Shown here piece by piece: positions 9,355-17,400 of a stretch of DNA of 64,000 nt (position 1 is the first letter of the stretch; each line of letters starts with the position of its first letter). Source of the DNA: Streptomyces sp. Je 1-79 (GTDB lineage: Bacteria; Actinomycetota; Actinomycetes; Streptomycetales; Streptomycetaceae); NCBI RefSeq assembly GCF_025195125.1, contig NZ_JAMGSL010000008.1, positions 63,627-127,626 of the forward strand, read 5' to 3'. The notes beneath the pieces are model-generated. The model saw nothing but the letters and a program-made list of their open reading frames with translations, searched no databases and was not told where the DNA came from. The translations under genes and the position numbers were made by a program.

Positions 9355-10338
9355 TCAGCCCCGGGCGCGGCTGCGCGCCAGGACGAGCGCTCCCGCGCCG
9401 CCGCCGAGCAGGACGACGGCGCCGCCGGCCAGGTACGGGGTCATCGAGCTGCCGCCCGTCGCGGCGAGGTTCTGGTCGGCCGGGTTGGAGCCGTCGTTCT
9501 GGGTCTCCACGCCACCGCCGTCGCTCGGCTTCGCGGAGGGCTCGTTCGAGGGCTCCTCGCTCGGCTGCTCGGTGGGCTTCTCGGTGGGCTTCTCGGTGGG
9601 CTTCTCCGTCGGCTGGGTCCCCTTCGGCGTCTCGCAGGTGGCCTCGGCGAGCGTCACCACACCCTTGACCTCGGCCACACCGAGCTTCAGCGGGTCGACG
9701 TCCACCTTCAGTTCGAGCGCGGTCGCCGCGGCGGTGCGTGAGGTCGTGGAGGTACGGGACAGGTCGAGGGTCACCTCGCCGACGCCCGGCACGGTGACCT
9801 TGGTCTGCCCGGCCGTCGACAGGGTGGTCTTCTTGCCGAAGACGGTCACGTGGCCGAGGACGTTGGCCTCGGCGACGGGCCGCCTGCCCGTCTCGCAGAC
9901 CGCGTCGGCGGTGACCTTCTCGACCTCGATCAGGGAGAGCGCCCGGATGCCGGGAACGTGGACCCGCGCCTTGACGAGGTTCACGTGCCCCTCGGCCTTG
10001 TTCTTCTCCACCGTGGCCGCCGAGGTGGCGACGTCCGCCCGCAGGATGCTGATCGGCTTGCCGTTCTCGGCGCCCTCCACCTTCACGGTCAGCGCGGTCC
10101 TGTTCTCGCTCTGAGGCGCCTTCACCTCGTTGAGGGAGGTCCGCACCGGTACCTGGACCGACTTGCCGAGCAGGGAGACGTCGAGACCGGCCCGCAGGAC
10201 GACGGCGGTCGCGCGCCCTTCGCCGCCGGTGGCGTGCGCCGCGGGGGCCATGAGGACCACGGGCCCGACGGCCAGCGCGGCGACAGTCGCGGCGGCGGCG
10301 GTGCGGCGTACGGGCGCGCGGAAGGTGTTGCTGTTCAA
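9355..10338 (-). CDS. Secreted sortase-type (LAETG-like) surface protein
   Basis: This 327-residue protein has the layout of a sortase-anchored wall protein. A signal peptide comes first (PVRRTAAAATVAALAVGPVVLMAPAAHA), then an all-beta-looking exported domain with two cysteines (VCETG, TCETP), then a Pro/Thr/Glu wall-spanning linker of PTEK repeats. The C-terminus has the sortase-like LAATGG motif, a hydrophobic helix and the positive tail RSRARG. It resembles the SCO1860-type family often found beside the cobalamin genes (recall only); its function is unknown. The TTG at 10338 (Leu-Asn-Ser-Asn-Thr) is the chosen start. In-frame GTGs at 10383 and 10386 would add about 16 residues before the signal peptide. 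Confidence 0.82.
   Translation of the reverse strand: MNSNTFRAPVRRTAAAATVAALAVGPVVLMAPAAHATGGEGRATAVVLRAGLDVSLLGKSVQVPVRTSLNEVKAPQSENRTALTVKVEGAENGKPISILRADVATSAATVEKNKAEGHVNLVKARVHVPGIRALSLIEVEKVTADAVCETGRRPVAEANVLGHVTVFGKKTTLSTAGQTKVTVPGVGEVTLDLSRTSTTSRTAAATALELKVDVDPLKLGVAEVKGVVTLAEATCETPKGTQPTEKPTEKPTEKPTEQPSEEPSNEPSAKPSDGGGVETQNDGSNPADQNLAATGGSSMTPYLAGGAVVLLGGGAGALVLARSRARG
9571..9606 (-). repeat. 12-bp tandem repeat encoding PTEK units
   Basis: Three identical 12-bp units (GGTGGGCTTCTC on the plus strand) encode the PTEK repeats of the wall-spanning linker in the surface-protein gene. Copy-number change would stay in frame and lengthen or shorten the linker. Confidence 0.85.
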
Positions 10339-10526
10339 GATGGTGGAACCCCCACAAGAGACATGGCGTCGCCGGCCGCTCACCACGGGGACACGGGGTC
10401 GACGCGGCCTCGGCGACTTGAGACACCCGAATCTTTACGCACGGAGAGTGAACCGACAGACACCTGACGTGAGTTCACTCCAAAGGGGGGTTTCCGCGCC
10501 CATATTCGATTCTTTCGGCACAGGCG

Positions 10527-10572
10527 TTCCCGCGCGCCCCGCGTGTTGCGCATCGCGCGGGGCTCGCGGGAA
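10527..10572. terminator. Long hairpin downstream of the siderophore-interacting gene
   Basis: A 17-bp near-perfect inverted repeat (TTCCCGCG and GCCCCGCG arms with one mismatch between them) around a short loop. It lies just past the 3' end of the minus-strand siderophore-interacting gene and upstream of the surface-protein gene. Placement and strength fit a terminator. The remaining 10387-10640 sequence holds no gene I can support. Confidence 0.65.
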
Positions 10573-10640
10573 GTGATTCAACGAGCCGCACCGGCCTCGG
10601 GTAACGGACGGTCAACCCGGCGCACCGGCAAGGGCCCTGC

Positions 10641-11366
10641 TCAGACGGCGCGCCAGTAGCCCAGGGAGTGGACCCGGTCCTTGGGGAGGGCGAGCTCCTT
10701 GCGTACGTACGAGGCGAGGGTGCGGGTGGTCGCCGTGTCGCAGGCGATCCAGACGTACGGGTCGTCGCCGAGCAGCTCGGGGAGCTCCTTGCGCACCTGC
10801 TCGACGAGGGCCGCGCCGCCGCCCTGACGCGGGACCCGGCGCAGTTCGTGCCGGTCCGTGTCGAGGCGCAGCGGCAGCTCCTCGCCGGCGTCGTGGGAGG
10901 TCTCGAACCAGAGCGTGGCAGGCACCTCGGGCACGGAGCCGAGGAGGGAGTTGATGGCGGGCAGCGAGGCCGGGTCGCCGATGACGAGCAGCCGGCCGGG
11001 GCGGGGGTCGGGGGCGGTGAAGCCGGTGCCCTGGAGGGTGGCCTCGATGGTGTCGCCGGCGGCGCAGGAACGGGCCCAGTCGCTGGCGGCGCCCTCGTGG
11101 AGGGCGAACTCCAGGCTGAAGGTCCCGGCGTCCGGGTCGGGGTCGACCAGGGTGTAGGCGCGCTGGTGCGGCTTGCCCGCGTTCTCGAACCAGAGCCGCA
11201 CCCACATCGTCGGATGGACACCGGCGGCGGCGAGGAGCCCGCCGTCCGTCAGGTGCACCCGGCGGTAGTGGTCGGTGACCTGCTCGGCCCCGGTCACGGT
11301 GAACGTGAAGTCCCGGCCCCGGAACAGCTTGAGGACCACACCTTCCCAGCCATGCCCTTGCCCCAC
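10641..11366 (-). CDS. Siderophore-interacting protein (ViuB/YqjH-like ferric reductase)
   Basis: This 241-residue FAD/NAD(P)H flavoprotein of the siderophore-interacting family likely reduces ferric siderophores in the cytoplasm to free iron. Family blocks are present: HYRRVHL and the RAYTLVDPDPDAGTFSLEFALH flavin-binding segment, GDTIEATLQGTGF, RLLVIGDPASLPAINSLL for the nicotinamide side, and a C-terminal SLGYWR. GTG at 11366 was chosen because GGGGAGG lies eight bases before it; the longer frame back to 11393 has no ribosome site and runs close to the iron box. A DmdR/IdeR iron box 34 bases upstream indicates iron repression. Confidence 0.88.
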   Translation of the reverse strand: MGQGHGWEGVVLKLFRGRDFTFTVTGAEQVTDHYRRVHLTDGGLLAAAGVHPTMWVRLWFENAGKPHQRAYTLVDPDPDAGTFSLEFALHEGAASDWARSCAAGDTIEATLQGTGFTAPDPRPGRLLVIGDPASLPAINSLLGSVPEVPATLWFETSHDAGEELPLRLDTDRHELRRVPRQGGGAALVEQVRKELPELLGDDPYVWIACDTATTRTLASYVRKELALPKDRVHSLGYWRAV

Positions 11367-11399
11367 CGCGAACGCCTCCCCTGCGTAGCCCATCAATGC

Positions 11400-11418
11400 T
11401 TAGGTCAGCCTAACCTAA
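11400..11418. promoter_or_regulatory. Iron box (DmdR1/IdeR operator)
   Basis: TTAGGTCAGCCTAACCTAA is a near-perfect copy of the 19-bp actinobacterial iron box consensus (TTAGGTTAGGCTAACCTAA on either strand). It lies just upstream of the siderophore-interacting gene, over its likely promoter. Fe(II)-loaded DmdR1/IdeR would repress here. Confidence 0.9.
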
Positions 11419-11477
11419 GCATCGAACGAACTGGCGTCCGCGCGGGGGCCGGTGACGGCCGCGGGGCCGCCGCCGGA

Positions 11478-12563
11478 TCAGCCGATGACCCGCCCGTTCA
11501 CGACCACCCGGCGCGGCGCCGCCAGGGCGCGGACGTCCGCGCGGGGGTCCTCCCCGTAGACCACGAGGTCCGCCGGGGCTCCCTCCTCCAGGGAGGGGCG
11601 GCCCAGCCAGGCGCGGGCGCCCCAGGCCGTGGCCGAGAGGGCCTCGATCGGCGGGATGCCCGCCTTGACCAGCTCCTCGACCTCGGCCGCGACCAGGCCG
11701 TGGGCCAGGGAGCCGCCCGCGTCCGTGCCGACGAAGACCGGGACGCCCGCGTCGTACGCCGAACGGACCGTGTCGTACCGGCGCTCGTACAGCCGTCGCA
11801 TGTGCGCGGACCAGCGCGGGAACTTCTGCTCGCCGCCTTCGGCGAGCTTCGGGAACGTGGCGATGTTGACGAGCGTCGGAACGATCGCGACGCCCCGCTC
11901 GGCGAAGAGCGGGATGGTGTCCTCGGTGAGTCCGGTGGCGTGCTCGATGCAGTCGATGCCCGCCTCCACCAGGTCCCGCAGCGAGTCCTCGGCGAAGCAG
12001 TGCGCGGTGACCCGCGCTCCGAGCCGGTGGGCCTCGGCGATCGCCGCCTGGGCCTCGGCGCGGGGCCAGCAGGCGCCCAGGTCGCCCGCGTCGCGGTCCA
12101 GCCAGTCGCCGACGAGCTTGACCCAGCCGTCGCCGCGCCTGGCCTCCTGTCCGACGTACGCCACCAGGTCTTCGGGCTCGATCTCATGGGCGTAGTTGCG
12201 GATGTAGCGGCGGGTGCGGGCGATGTGCCGGCCGGCCCGGATGATCTTCGGCAGGTCCTCGCGCTCGTCGATCCAGCGGGTGTCGGACGGCGATCCCGCG
12301 TCACGGATCAGGAGCGTGCCCGCGTCGCGGTCGGTCAGCGCCTGCTTCTCACTGGTGGCCTCGTCGACCGGGCCGTGCCGGTCCAGGCCGACGTGGCAGT
12401 GCGCGTCGACGAGACCCGGCAGGGCCCAGCCCTCCACGGTCAGCGCGTCGCCGGACGGCCGGGTGTACGTGATGCGGCCGTCGACCGCCCACAGCTCGTC
12501 CCGTACGTCCTCCGGGCCGACGAGCACCCGCCCCTTCACGTGCAGCACCATGCGATCGCTCAT
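11478..12563 (-). CDS. Amidohydrolase family metal-dependent hydrolase
   Basis: This 361-residue enzyme is a member of the amidohydrolase superfamily, closest in layout to the imidazolonepropionase/prolidase-like branch. The metal ligands can be read in order: LVDAHCHVG (HxH, about residues 52-60), a candidate bridging lysine in DGWVKLVGDW, histidines in VTAHCF and CIEHATG, and the late aspartate in FVGTDAGGS. It ends with the usual beta-sandwich tail GAPADLVVYGEDP. The substrate cannot be told from sequence; cyclic amides, dipeptides or xenobiotics are all possible. It sits alone between two divergent or unrelated genes, so the context does not help. Confidence 0.85.
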   Translation of the reverse strand: MSDRMVLHVKGRVLVGPEDVRDELWAVDGRITYTRPSGDALTVEGWALPGLVDAHCHVGLDRHGPVDEATSEKQALTDRDAGTLLIRDAGSPSDTRWIDEREDLPKIIRAGRHIARTRRYIRNYAHEIEPEDLVAYVGQEARRGDGWVKLVGDWLDRDAGDLGACWPRAEAQAAIAEAHRLGARVTAHCFAEDSLRDLVEAGIDCIEHATGLTEDTIPLFAERGVAIVPTLVNIATFPKLAEGGEQKFPRWSAHMRRLYERRYDTVRSAYDAGVPVFVGTDAGGSLAHGLVAAEVEELVKAGIPPIEALSATAWGARAWLGRPSLEEGAPADLVVYGEDPRADVRALAAPRRVVVNGRVIG

Positions 12564-12613
12564 GTCTGCACTCTACGAGGGGCGGGCACCCCGCCACAGA
12601 GGGGCCGTTCCCC

Positions 12614-12662
12614 GATCGCCGCACCGGAGCGGGCGCGCGTGATCGCCGCACCGGAGCGGGCG
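12614..12662. repeat. 22-bp direct repeat, two copies
   Basis: Two identical 22-bp units (starting GATCGCCGCACC) lie 27 bp apart in the gap between the divergent amidohydrolase and aminotransferase genes. The position suggests paired binding sites or a local duplication; no known operator family is recognised. Confidence 0.7.
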
Positions 12663-12746
12663 TCCGTGCGGACGTCCGGAGCCCTCGGGAACCGGCTCGG
12701 TACCCTGAAACCGACGCTCGATCCTCCTTTCGAAGAAGGCACCACC

Positions 12747-13856
12747 GTGACCGTGACTCATCCGCTGCTGGACCTGGCCCCGCTGACCGCCGCGCACTTC
12801 GCCTCCATCGAGCGGAGGGTCGCCGCCCTGCTCTCCACCGAGCAGGACGTGGTCATCACCCAGGGCGAGGCGCTGCTGCCGCTGGAGGGCTGCATCCGCA
12901 GCGGGGCCCGGCCCGGTTCGACGGCGCTGAACATCGTCACGGGGCCGTACGGCCAGACGTTCGGCAACTGGCTGCGGGACTGCGGCGCCACGGTCGTCGA
13001 CCTGGAGGTGCCCTTCCACACGGCGGTGACGGCCGCCCAGGTGGAGCGGGCGCTGACCGCGCACCCGGAGATCGACTTCGTCTCCCTGGTCCACGCGGAG
13101 GCGGCGACCGGCAACACCAACCCGGTCGCCGAGATCGGCGAGGTCGTGCGGGCGCACGGCGCGCTGTTCTACCTGGACGCGGTGGCGTCGATCGGCGCGG
13201 AGCCGGTGCTGCCGGACGCGTGGGGCGTGGACATGTGCATCATCGGCGCGCAGAAGGCGATGGGCGGCCCGGCGGGTGTCTCGGCGGTCTCCGTGAGCGA
13301 GCGGGCGTGGGAGCGGTTCGCCGCCAACCCGCGGGCGCCGCGCCGTTCGTACCTCTCCCTCCTGGACTGGAAGGAGCGCTGGATCGACGGCGGCCGCACG
13401 GCGCTGCTGCACGCGCCGGCCCAGCTGGAGATGCTGGCGCTGGAGGCGTGCGTGGAGCGGATCGAGGCGGAGGGCCTGGACGCGCTGATGGCCCGTCACG
13501 CCTCCGCGGCGGCCGCGACCCGCGCGGGCACGCTGGCGCTCGGCGGCGGCCTGGAGCCGTACGTCCACGCGGCGAAGGACGCGGCCCCCGTCGCGACGAC
13601 CCTGCGCGCCCCGGCGGGCGTGGACGCCTCGGAGCTGGTCGCCAGGGCGCTGGCGGCGGATCCGTCGCTGCCGCTGATCGCGGGCGGCGGGGCGCTGGCG
13701 AAGGAGATGATCCGGGTCAACCACTACGGGGTGGACGCGACCCCGGGCGCCGTGCAGTCCTCGCTGGCGGCGCTGGGCGCGGCGCTCGGCGAGACGGGCC
13801 GCACGGTGGACCTGGAGGGCGCGCGCCGCGCGGTCACGGAGGCGTGGGGCCGGTAG
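12747..13856 (+). CDS. Class V PLP-dependent aminotransferase
   Basis: This 369-residue fold-type I PLP enzyme is of the class V type (serine-glyoxylate/alanine-glyoxylate/pyridoxamine-pyruvate aminotransferase layout). Visible features are NIVTGPYGQTFGNW (cofactor phosphate side), LVHAEAATGNTNPV, FYLDAVASIGAEP (Asp and Ser that contact PLP) and IIGAQKAMGGPAGVSAVSV with the Schiff-base lysine. Its donor and acceptor are not predictable. The GTG start at 12747 follows GAAGAAGG at a good distance; the longer frame upstream is non-coding. A strong hairpin follows the stop, so it is probably a single-gene unit just ahead of the ectoine operon. Confidence 0.85.
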   Translation: MTVTHPLLDLAPLTAAHFASIERRVAALLSTEQDVVITQGEALLPLEGCIRSGARPGSTALNIVTGPYGQTFGNWLRDCGATVVDLEVPFHTAVTAAQVERALTAHPEIDFVSLVHAEAATGNTNPVAEIGEVVRAHGALFYLDAVASIGAEPVLPDAWGVDMCIIGAQKAMGGPAGVSAVSVSERAWERFAANPRAPRRSYLSLLDWKERWIDGGRTALLHAPAQLEMLALEACVERIEAEGLDALMARHASAAAATRAGTLALGGGLEPYVHAAKDAAPVATTLRAPAGVDASELVARALAADPSLPLIAGGGALAKEMIRVNHYGVDATPGAVQSSLAALGAALGETGRTVDLEGARRAVTEAWGR

Positions 13857-13874
13857 TCCACCACGGAACACGGA

Positions 13875-13905
13875 GGACGGGCGGGGCCGACGGCCCCGCC
13901 CGTCC
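13875..13905 (+). terminator. Strong intrinsic terminator
   Basis: A 14-bp perfect GC-rich stem (GGACGGGCGGGGCC and its complement) with a 3-base loop, then CGCTTTCC. It ends the aminotransferase transcript and insulates the ectoine operon. Confidence 0.85.
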
Positions 13906-14222
13906 CGCTTTCCCACCCGGCAATTTCCACCGTCAGCTCTCCACGCATTTGAAAGGGAATACCGTCTCGCATTCTCCGAGCAAATTCCCTTACTTCTTCC
14001 GCGTTCTTCTGCCCCGTTTTCCGGACCCTAAACGCAAAGGTTTCATCAGCGTTTCCGTCCACATTCCGTCTCTGTGACCGACCCCACAGCGCGCTAGATT
14101 TGCCCGGATTTATACGGGCATACCGGTGGTGATCCGCGCTCGCGCGAATAACACATCCGATGCCGTAAGCCCACCCCATCGCCCGATGCAATTACAGAAT
14201 TCGGTCGGTACATTTCCTCGGC
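13906..14222 (+). promoter_or_regulatory. ectA upstream regulatory region
   Basis: A 317-bp gene-free stretch that is clearly more AT-rich than its surroundings, as expected for a regulated promoter. It contains a 6-bp inverted repeat TGCCCG-N8-CGGGCA at 14101-14120 that may be an operator. No -10/-35 pair stands out enough to name. No supportable ORF lies here; a minus-strand frame running through it has no coding character. Control by osmotic stress or heat is expected for ectoine genes but is not shown by the sequence. Confidence 0.6.
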
Positions 14223-14747
14223 ATGACCGCAGCACAAGCAGCCATGACACTGGAAAGCCCACGAGTGGAGGACGGAGCCGCGATCTGGCGTATCGCCCGC
14301 GATTCCGCGGTGCTGGACCTGAACTCCTCGTACAGCTACCTCCTGTGGTGCCGCGACTTCGCCGCCACCTCGCTGGTCGCCCGCTCCGCCGACGGCGAGC
14401 CGGTCGCCTTCGTCACCGGATACCTGCGCCCGGACCGCCCCGGGACCCTCGTCGTCTGGCAGATCGCCGTCGACGAGAGCCACCGCGGACGCGGCCTGGC
14501 CGGGGTGCTGCTCGACGCGCTGACCGCCCGGGTCGCCCCGGACGCCGTCGAGACGACGGTCACCCCCGACAACACGCCGTCGGACCGGCTCTTCACCGCC
14601 TACGCCGCCCGGCACCGCCTCCCCCTGGAGCGCGAAGTCCTCTTCGACGGAGGCCTGTTCCCCGGCTCCGCCGAGGGCGACGCCGCCCACCAGCCCGAAG
14701 TCCTGTACCGCATCGGCCCCTTCCACCCCACGGGAGCATCGCTGTGA
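14223..14747 (+). CDS. ectA: L-2,4-diaminobutyrate N-gamma-acetyltransferase EctA
   Basis: EctA is a GNAT-fold enzyme that acetylates L-2,4-diaminobutyrate with acetyl-CoA, giving N-gamma-acetyl-diaminobutyrate, the second step of ectoine synthesis. The 174-residue protein has the EctA hallmarks DLNSSYSYLLWCRDF (about residues 33-47) and the CoA loop QIAVDESHRGRGLAGVLLD, followed by TVTPDNTPSDRLF and the late EVLFDGGLF. It is the first gene of ectABCD and its stop overlaps the ectB GTG start. The AT-richer upstream region should carry the osmotic-stress promoter. Confidence 0.96.
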   Translation: MTAAQAAMTLESPRVEDGAAIWRIARDSAVLDLNSSYSYLLWCRDFAATSLVARSADGEPVAFVTGYLRPDRPGTLVVWQIAVDESHRGRGLAGVLLDALTARVAPDAVETTVTPDNTPSDRLFTAYAARHRLPLEREVLFDGGLFPGSAEGDAAHQPEVLYRIGPFHPTGASL

Positions 14748-16012
14748 CCATCACCCCGCCCGAACTGAGCGTCTTCGAGACCCTTGAGTCGGAGGTGCGC
14801 AGCTACTGCCGCGGCTGGCCCACCGTCTTCGACCGCGCGCAGGGCGCCCGCCTCACCGACGAGGACGGCCACGAGTACCTCGACTTCTTCGCCGGCGCCG
14901 GCTCTCTCAACTACGGCCACAACAATCCCGTTCTCAAACGGGCGCTGATCGACTATCTGGAACGCGACGGGATCACCCACGGTCTCGACATGGCGACCAC
15001 GGCCAAGCGGACCTTCCTGGAGACCTTCCAGGAGGTCGTGCTGCGGCCGCGCTCCCTGCCGTACAAGGTGATGTTCCCGGGGCCGACCGGCACCAACGCG
15101 GTGGAGTCCGCGCTGAAACTGGCCCGGAAGGTGAAGGGCCGCGAGTCGGTGGTCTCCTTCACCAACGCGTTCCACGGCATGTCGCTGGGTTCGCTCGCCG
15201 TCACCGGCAACGCCTTCAAGCGGGCCGGCGCGGGGATCCCGCTGGTGCACGGCACGCCGATGCCGTTCGACCACTACCTCGACGGGCAGGTGCCGGACTT
15301 CCTCTGGTTCGAGCGGCTGCTCGAGGACCAGGGTTCCGGTCTGAACAAGCCGGCCGCGGTGATCGTGGAGACGGTCCAGGGCGAGGGCGGCATCAACGTG
15401 GCCCGCGCCGAGTGGCTGCGGGCGCTCGCCGATCTGTGCCGGCGCCAGGACATGCTGCTGATCGTCGACGACATCCAGATGGGCTGCGGCCGCACCGGCG
15501 CCTTCTTCTCCTTCGAGGAGGCCGGCGTGACGCCGGACATCGTCACGCTCTCGAAGTCGATCAGCGGCTACGGGCTGCCGATGTCGCTCTGCCTGTTCCG
15601 GCCCGAGCTGGACGTGTGGGAGCCGGGCGAGCACAACGGCACCTTCCGGGGCAACAACCCGGCCTTCGTCACCGCCGCCGCCGCGCTCGACACGTACTGG
15701 GCCGACGGCCAGATGGAGAAGCAGACCCTGGCGCGCGGCGAGCAGGTCGAGCAGGCGCTCCTCGCCATCTGCGAGGAGAACTCCGCCTACGGCGCCCACT
15801 ACCGCGGCCGGGGCCTGGTCTGGGGCCTGGAGTTCGCCGACCGGTCCCGGGCGTCGAAGGTCTGCGCCCGCGCCTTCGAGCTGGGGCTCCTGCTGGAGAC
15901 CTCCGGCCCGGAGAGCCAGGTCGTCAAACTCCTGCCGCCGCTGACCATCACCCCCGACGAGCTGGACGAGGGTCTGCGGACGCTGTCCCGCGCGGTCCGC
16001 GAGACCGTCTGA
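14744..16012 (+). CDS. ectB: Diaminobutyrate-2-oxoglutarate transaminase EctB
   Basis: EctB is a class III PLP aminotransferase that converts L-aspartate-4-semialdehyde and glutamate to L-2,4-diaminobutyrate, the first committed step of ectoine synthesis. The 422-residue product has YLDFFAGAGSLNYGHNNP, GPTGTNAVESALKLARK, FHGMSLGSLAVTGN, VDDIQMGCGRTG and the PLP lysine in TLSKSISGYGLPMS. The chosen GTG overlaps the ectA stop (GTGA) and has GGGAG eight bases upstream; the longer open frame to the left is inside ectA. The aspartate semialdehyde it uses is shared with the lysine route, two genes of which lie at 50-53 kb. Confidence 0.96.
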   Translation: MTITPPELSVFETLESEVRSYCRGWPTVFDRAQGARLTDEDGHEYLDFFAGAGSLNYGHNNPVLKRALIDYLERDGITHGLDMATTAKRTFLETFQEVVLRPRSLPYKVMFPGPTGTNAVESALKLARKVKGRESVVSFTNAFHGMSLGSLAVTGNAFKRAGAGIPLVHGTPMPFDHYLDGQVPDFLWFERLLEDQGSGLNKPAAVIVETVQGEGGINVARAEWLRALADLCRRQDMLLIVDDIQMGCGRTGAFFSFEEAGVTPDIVTLSKSISGYGLPMSLCLFRPELDVWEPGEHNGTFRGNNPAFVTAAAALDTYWADGQMEKQTLARGEQVEQALLAICEENSAYGAHYRGRGLVWGLEFADRSRASKVCARAFELGLLLETSGPESQVVKLLPPLTITPDELDEGLRTLSRAVRETV

Positions 16013-16053
16013 ACCATCCGTAACACCGCTAGACGCAAGGGAGTTGCAGCACC

Positions 16054-16452
16054 GTGATCGTCCGATCCTTCAAGGACATCGAGAACACCGAACGCCATGT
16101 GCGGGCGAAGTCCGGCACCTGGGAGAGCAAGCGGATCGTCCTCGCCAAGGAGCGGGTCGGCTTCTCGCTCCACGAGACCGTGCTCTACGCGGGCACCGAG
16201 ACGTCCATGTGGTACGCCAACCACATCGAGGCCGTCCTGTGCGTCGAGGGCGAGGCCGAGCTGACGAACGACGAGACCGGCGAGACGCACTGGATCGAGC
16301 CGGGCACGATGTACCTGCTCGACGGCCACGAGCGCCACACCATGCGCCCCAAGACCGACTTCCGCTGCGTCTGCGTCTTCAACCCGCCGGTGACCGGCCG
16401 GGAGGACCACGACGCGAACGGGGTGTACCCCCTGCTCACGGAGGAGGCCTGA
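16054..16452 (+). CDS. ectC: L-ectoine synthase EctC
   Basis: EctC is a small cupin that cyclises N-gamma-acetyl-L-2,4-diaminobutyrate to ectoine by eliminating water. The 132-residue length is typical. Recognisable are [18 protein letters not shown] at the start, the substrate/iron region [22 protein letters not shown], then [19 protein letters not shown] and the C-terminal [18 protein letters not shown]. It begins at a GTG 41 bases after ectB with an AGGGAG ribosome site, and ectD follows two bases after its stop, so the last two steps are co-expressed. Confidence 0.97.
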   Translation: MIVRSFKDIENTERHVRAKSGTWESKRIVLAKERVGFSLHETVLYAGTETSMWYANHIEAVLCVEGEAELTNDETGETHWIEPGTMYLLDGHERHTMRPKTDFRCVCVFNPPVTGREDHDANGVYPLLTEEA

Positions 16453-16454
16453 CC

Positions 16455-17321
16455 ATGACGGACGTCCTGACCGACCTGTACCCGACCCGCGGCGCGTCCG
16501 AGGTGCTCACGCCCCGCCGGGACCCGGTGGTGTGGAGCGACGCCCCGGGCCTGGAGTCGTTCGAACGGGACGGCTTCCTCGTCGAGCCGGAGCTGCTGGC
16601 CGACGACGAGGTCGCCGCGTACCGGCGCGAGCTGGACCGGCTGGTCGCCGATCCGGCCGTACGCTCCGATCCGCGCGCGATCGTCGAGTCGAAGTCGGCG
16701 ACCGTACGCTCCGTCTTCGAGGTGCACCGGATCAGCGAGGTCTTCGCCCGGCTGGTCCGGGACGAGCGGGTGGTCGGCAGAGCCCGCGACATCCTCGGCT
16801 CGGACGTGTACGTCCACCAGTCGCGGATCAACGTGAAGCCGGGCTTCGGCGCCTCCGGGTTCTACTGGCACTCGGACTTCGAGACCTGGCACGCGGAGGA
16901 CGGGCTGCCGCGGATGCGCACGGTGTCGGTGTCGATCGCGCTGACGGAGAACCACGACACCAACGGCGGTCTGATGATCATGCCGGGCTCGCACCGGACG
17001 TTCCTGGGCTGCGCGGGCGAGACGCCGAAGGACAACTACAAGCGCTCGTTGCAGATGCAGGACGCGGGCACCCCGTCCGACGAGGCGCTGACCTCGCTCG
17101 CGGACGCGCACGGGATCCGGCTCTTCACGGGCCGGGCCGGTTCGGCGACCTGGTTCGACTGCAACGCGATGCACGGCTCGGGCGACAACATCACGCCGTA
17201 TCCGCGGAGCAACGTCTTCATCGTCTTCAACAGCGTGGAGAACGCGGCGGTGGAGCCGTTCGCGGCGCCGGTACGGCGGCCGGAGTTCATCGGGGCGCGG
17301 GACTTCACGCCGGTACGGTGA
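16455..17321 (+). CDS. ectD: Ectoine 5-hydroxylase EctD
   Basis: EctD is a non-haem Fe(II)/2-oxoglutarate dioxygenase that hydroxylates ectoine to 5-hydroxyectoine, a better desiccation and heat protectant. The 288-residue protein has the signature FYWHSDFETWHAEDGLPRMR, which supplies the His-x-Asp of the iron triad, the distal His in NAMHGSGDN, and NGGLMIMPGSHRTF. The ATG has GAGGAGG just upstream and lies two bases after the ectC stop. As the fourth gene it completes ectABCD; an aspartate kinase gene, present in some ect operons, is not seen here. A 19-bp hairpin follows. Confidence 0.97.
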   Translation: MTDVLTDLYPTRGASEVLTPRRDPVVWSDAPGLESFERDGFLVEPELLADDEVAAYRRELDRLVADPAVRSDPRAIVESKSATVRSVFEVHRISEVFARLVRDERVVGRARDILGSDVYVHQSRINVKPGFGASGFYWHSDFETWHAEDGLPRMRTVSVSIALTENHDTNGGLMIMPGSHRTFLGCAGETPKDNYKRSLQMQDAGTPSDEALTSLADAHGIRLFTGRAGSATWFDCNAMHGSGDNITPYPRSNVFIVFNSVENAAVEPFAAPVRRPEFIGARDFTPVR

Positions 17322-17357
17322 ACCGGGTGCGGTGAGCCGGGCGGGCTGAGCCGGGTG

Positions 17358-17400
17358 CTGTGAGGGAGCGGGGGCCTGTCGGGCCCCCGCTCCCTCACAG
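17358..17400. terminator. Bidirectional terminator after ectD
   Basis: 19-bp perfect arms (start CTGTGAGGGAGCGG) with a 5-base loop, between ectD and the convergent old-yellow-enzyme gene, whose stop codon lies within the right arm. Confidence 0.88.

Noticed and set aside
9571-9606. Phase-variable repeat in the surface-protein gene
   Set aside because: The unit is 12 bp, so copy-number change keeps the frame; it only alters linker length.
10668-13856. 1062-codon plus-strand frame covering the siderophore-interacting and amidohydrolase genes
   Set aside because: Only its last 369 codons (from GTG 12747) are a real aminotransferase; the rest is shadow of minus-strand genes.
13724-14191. 155-codon minus-strand frame through the ectA promoter
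   Set aside because: It lies antisense to an aminotransferase 3' end and then in AT-rich intergenic DNA, with no ribosome site and no coding pattern.
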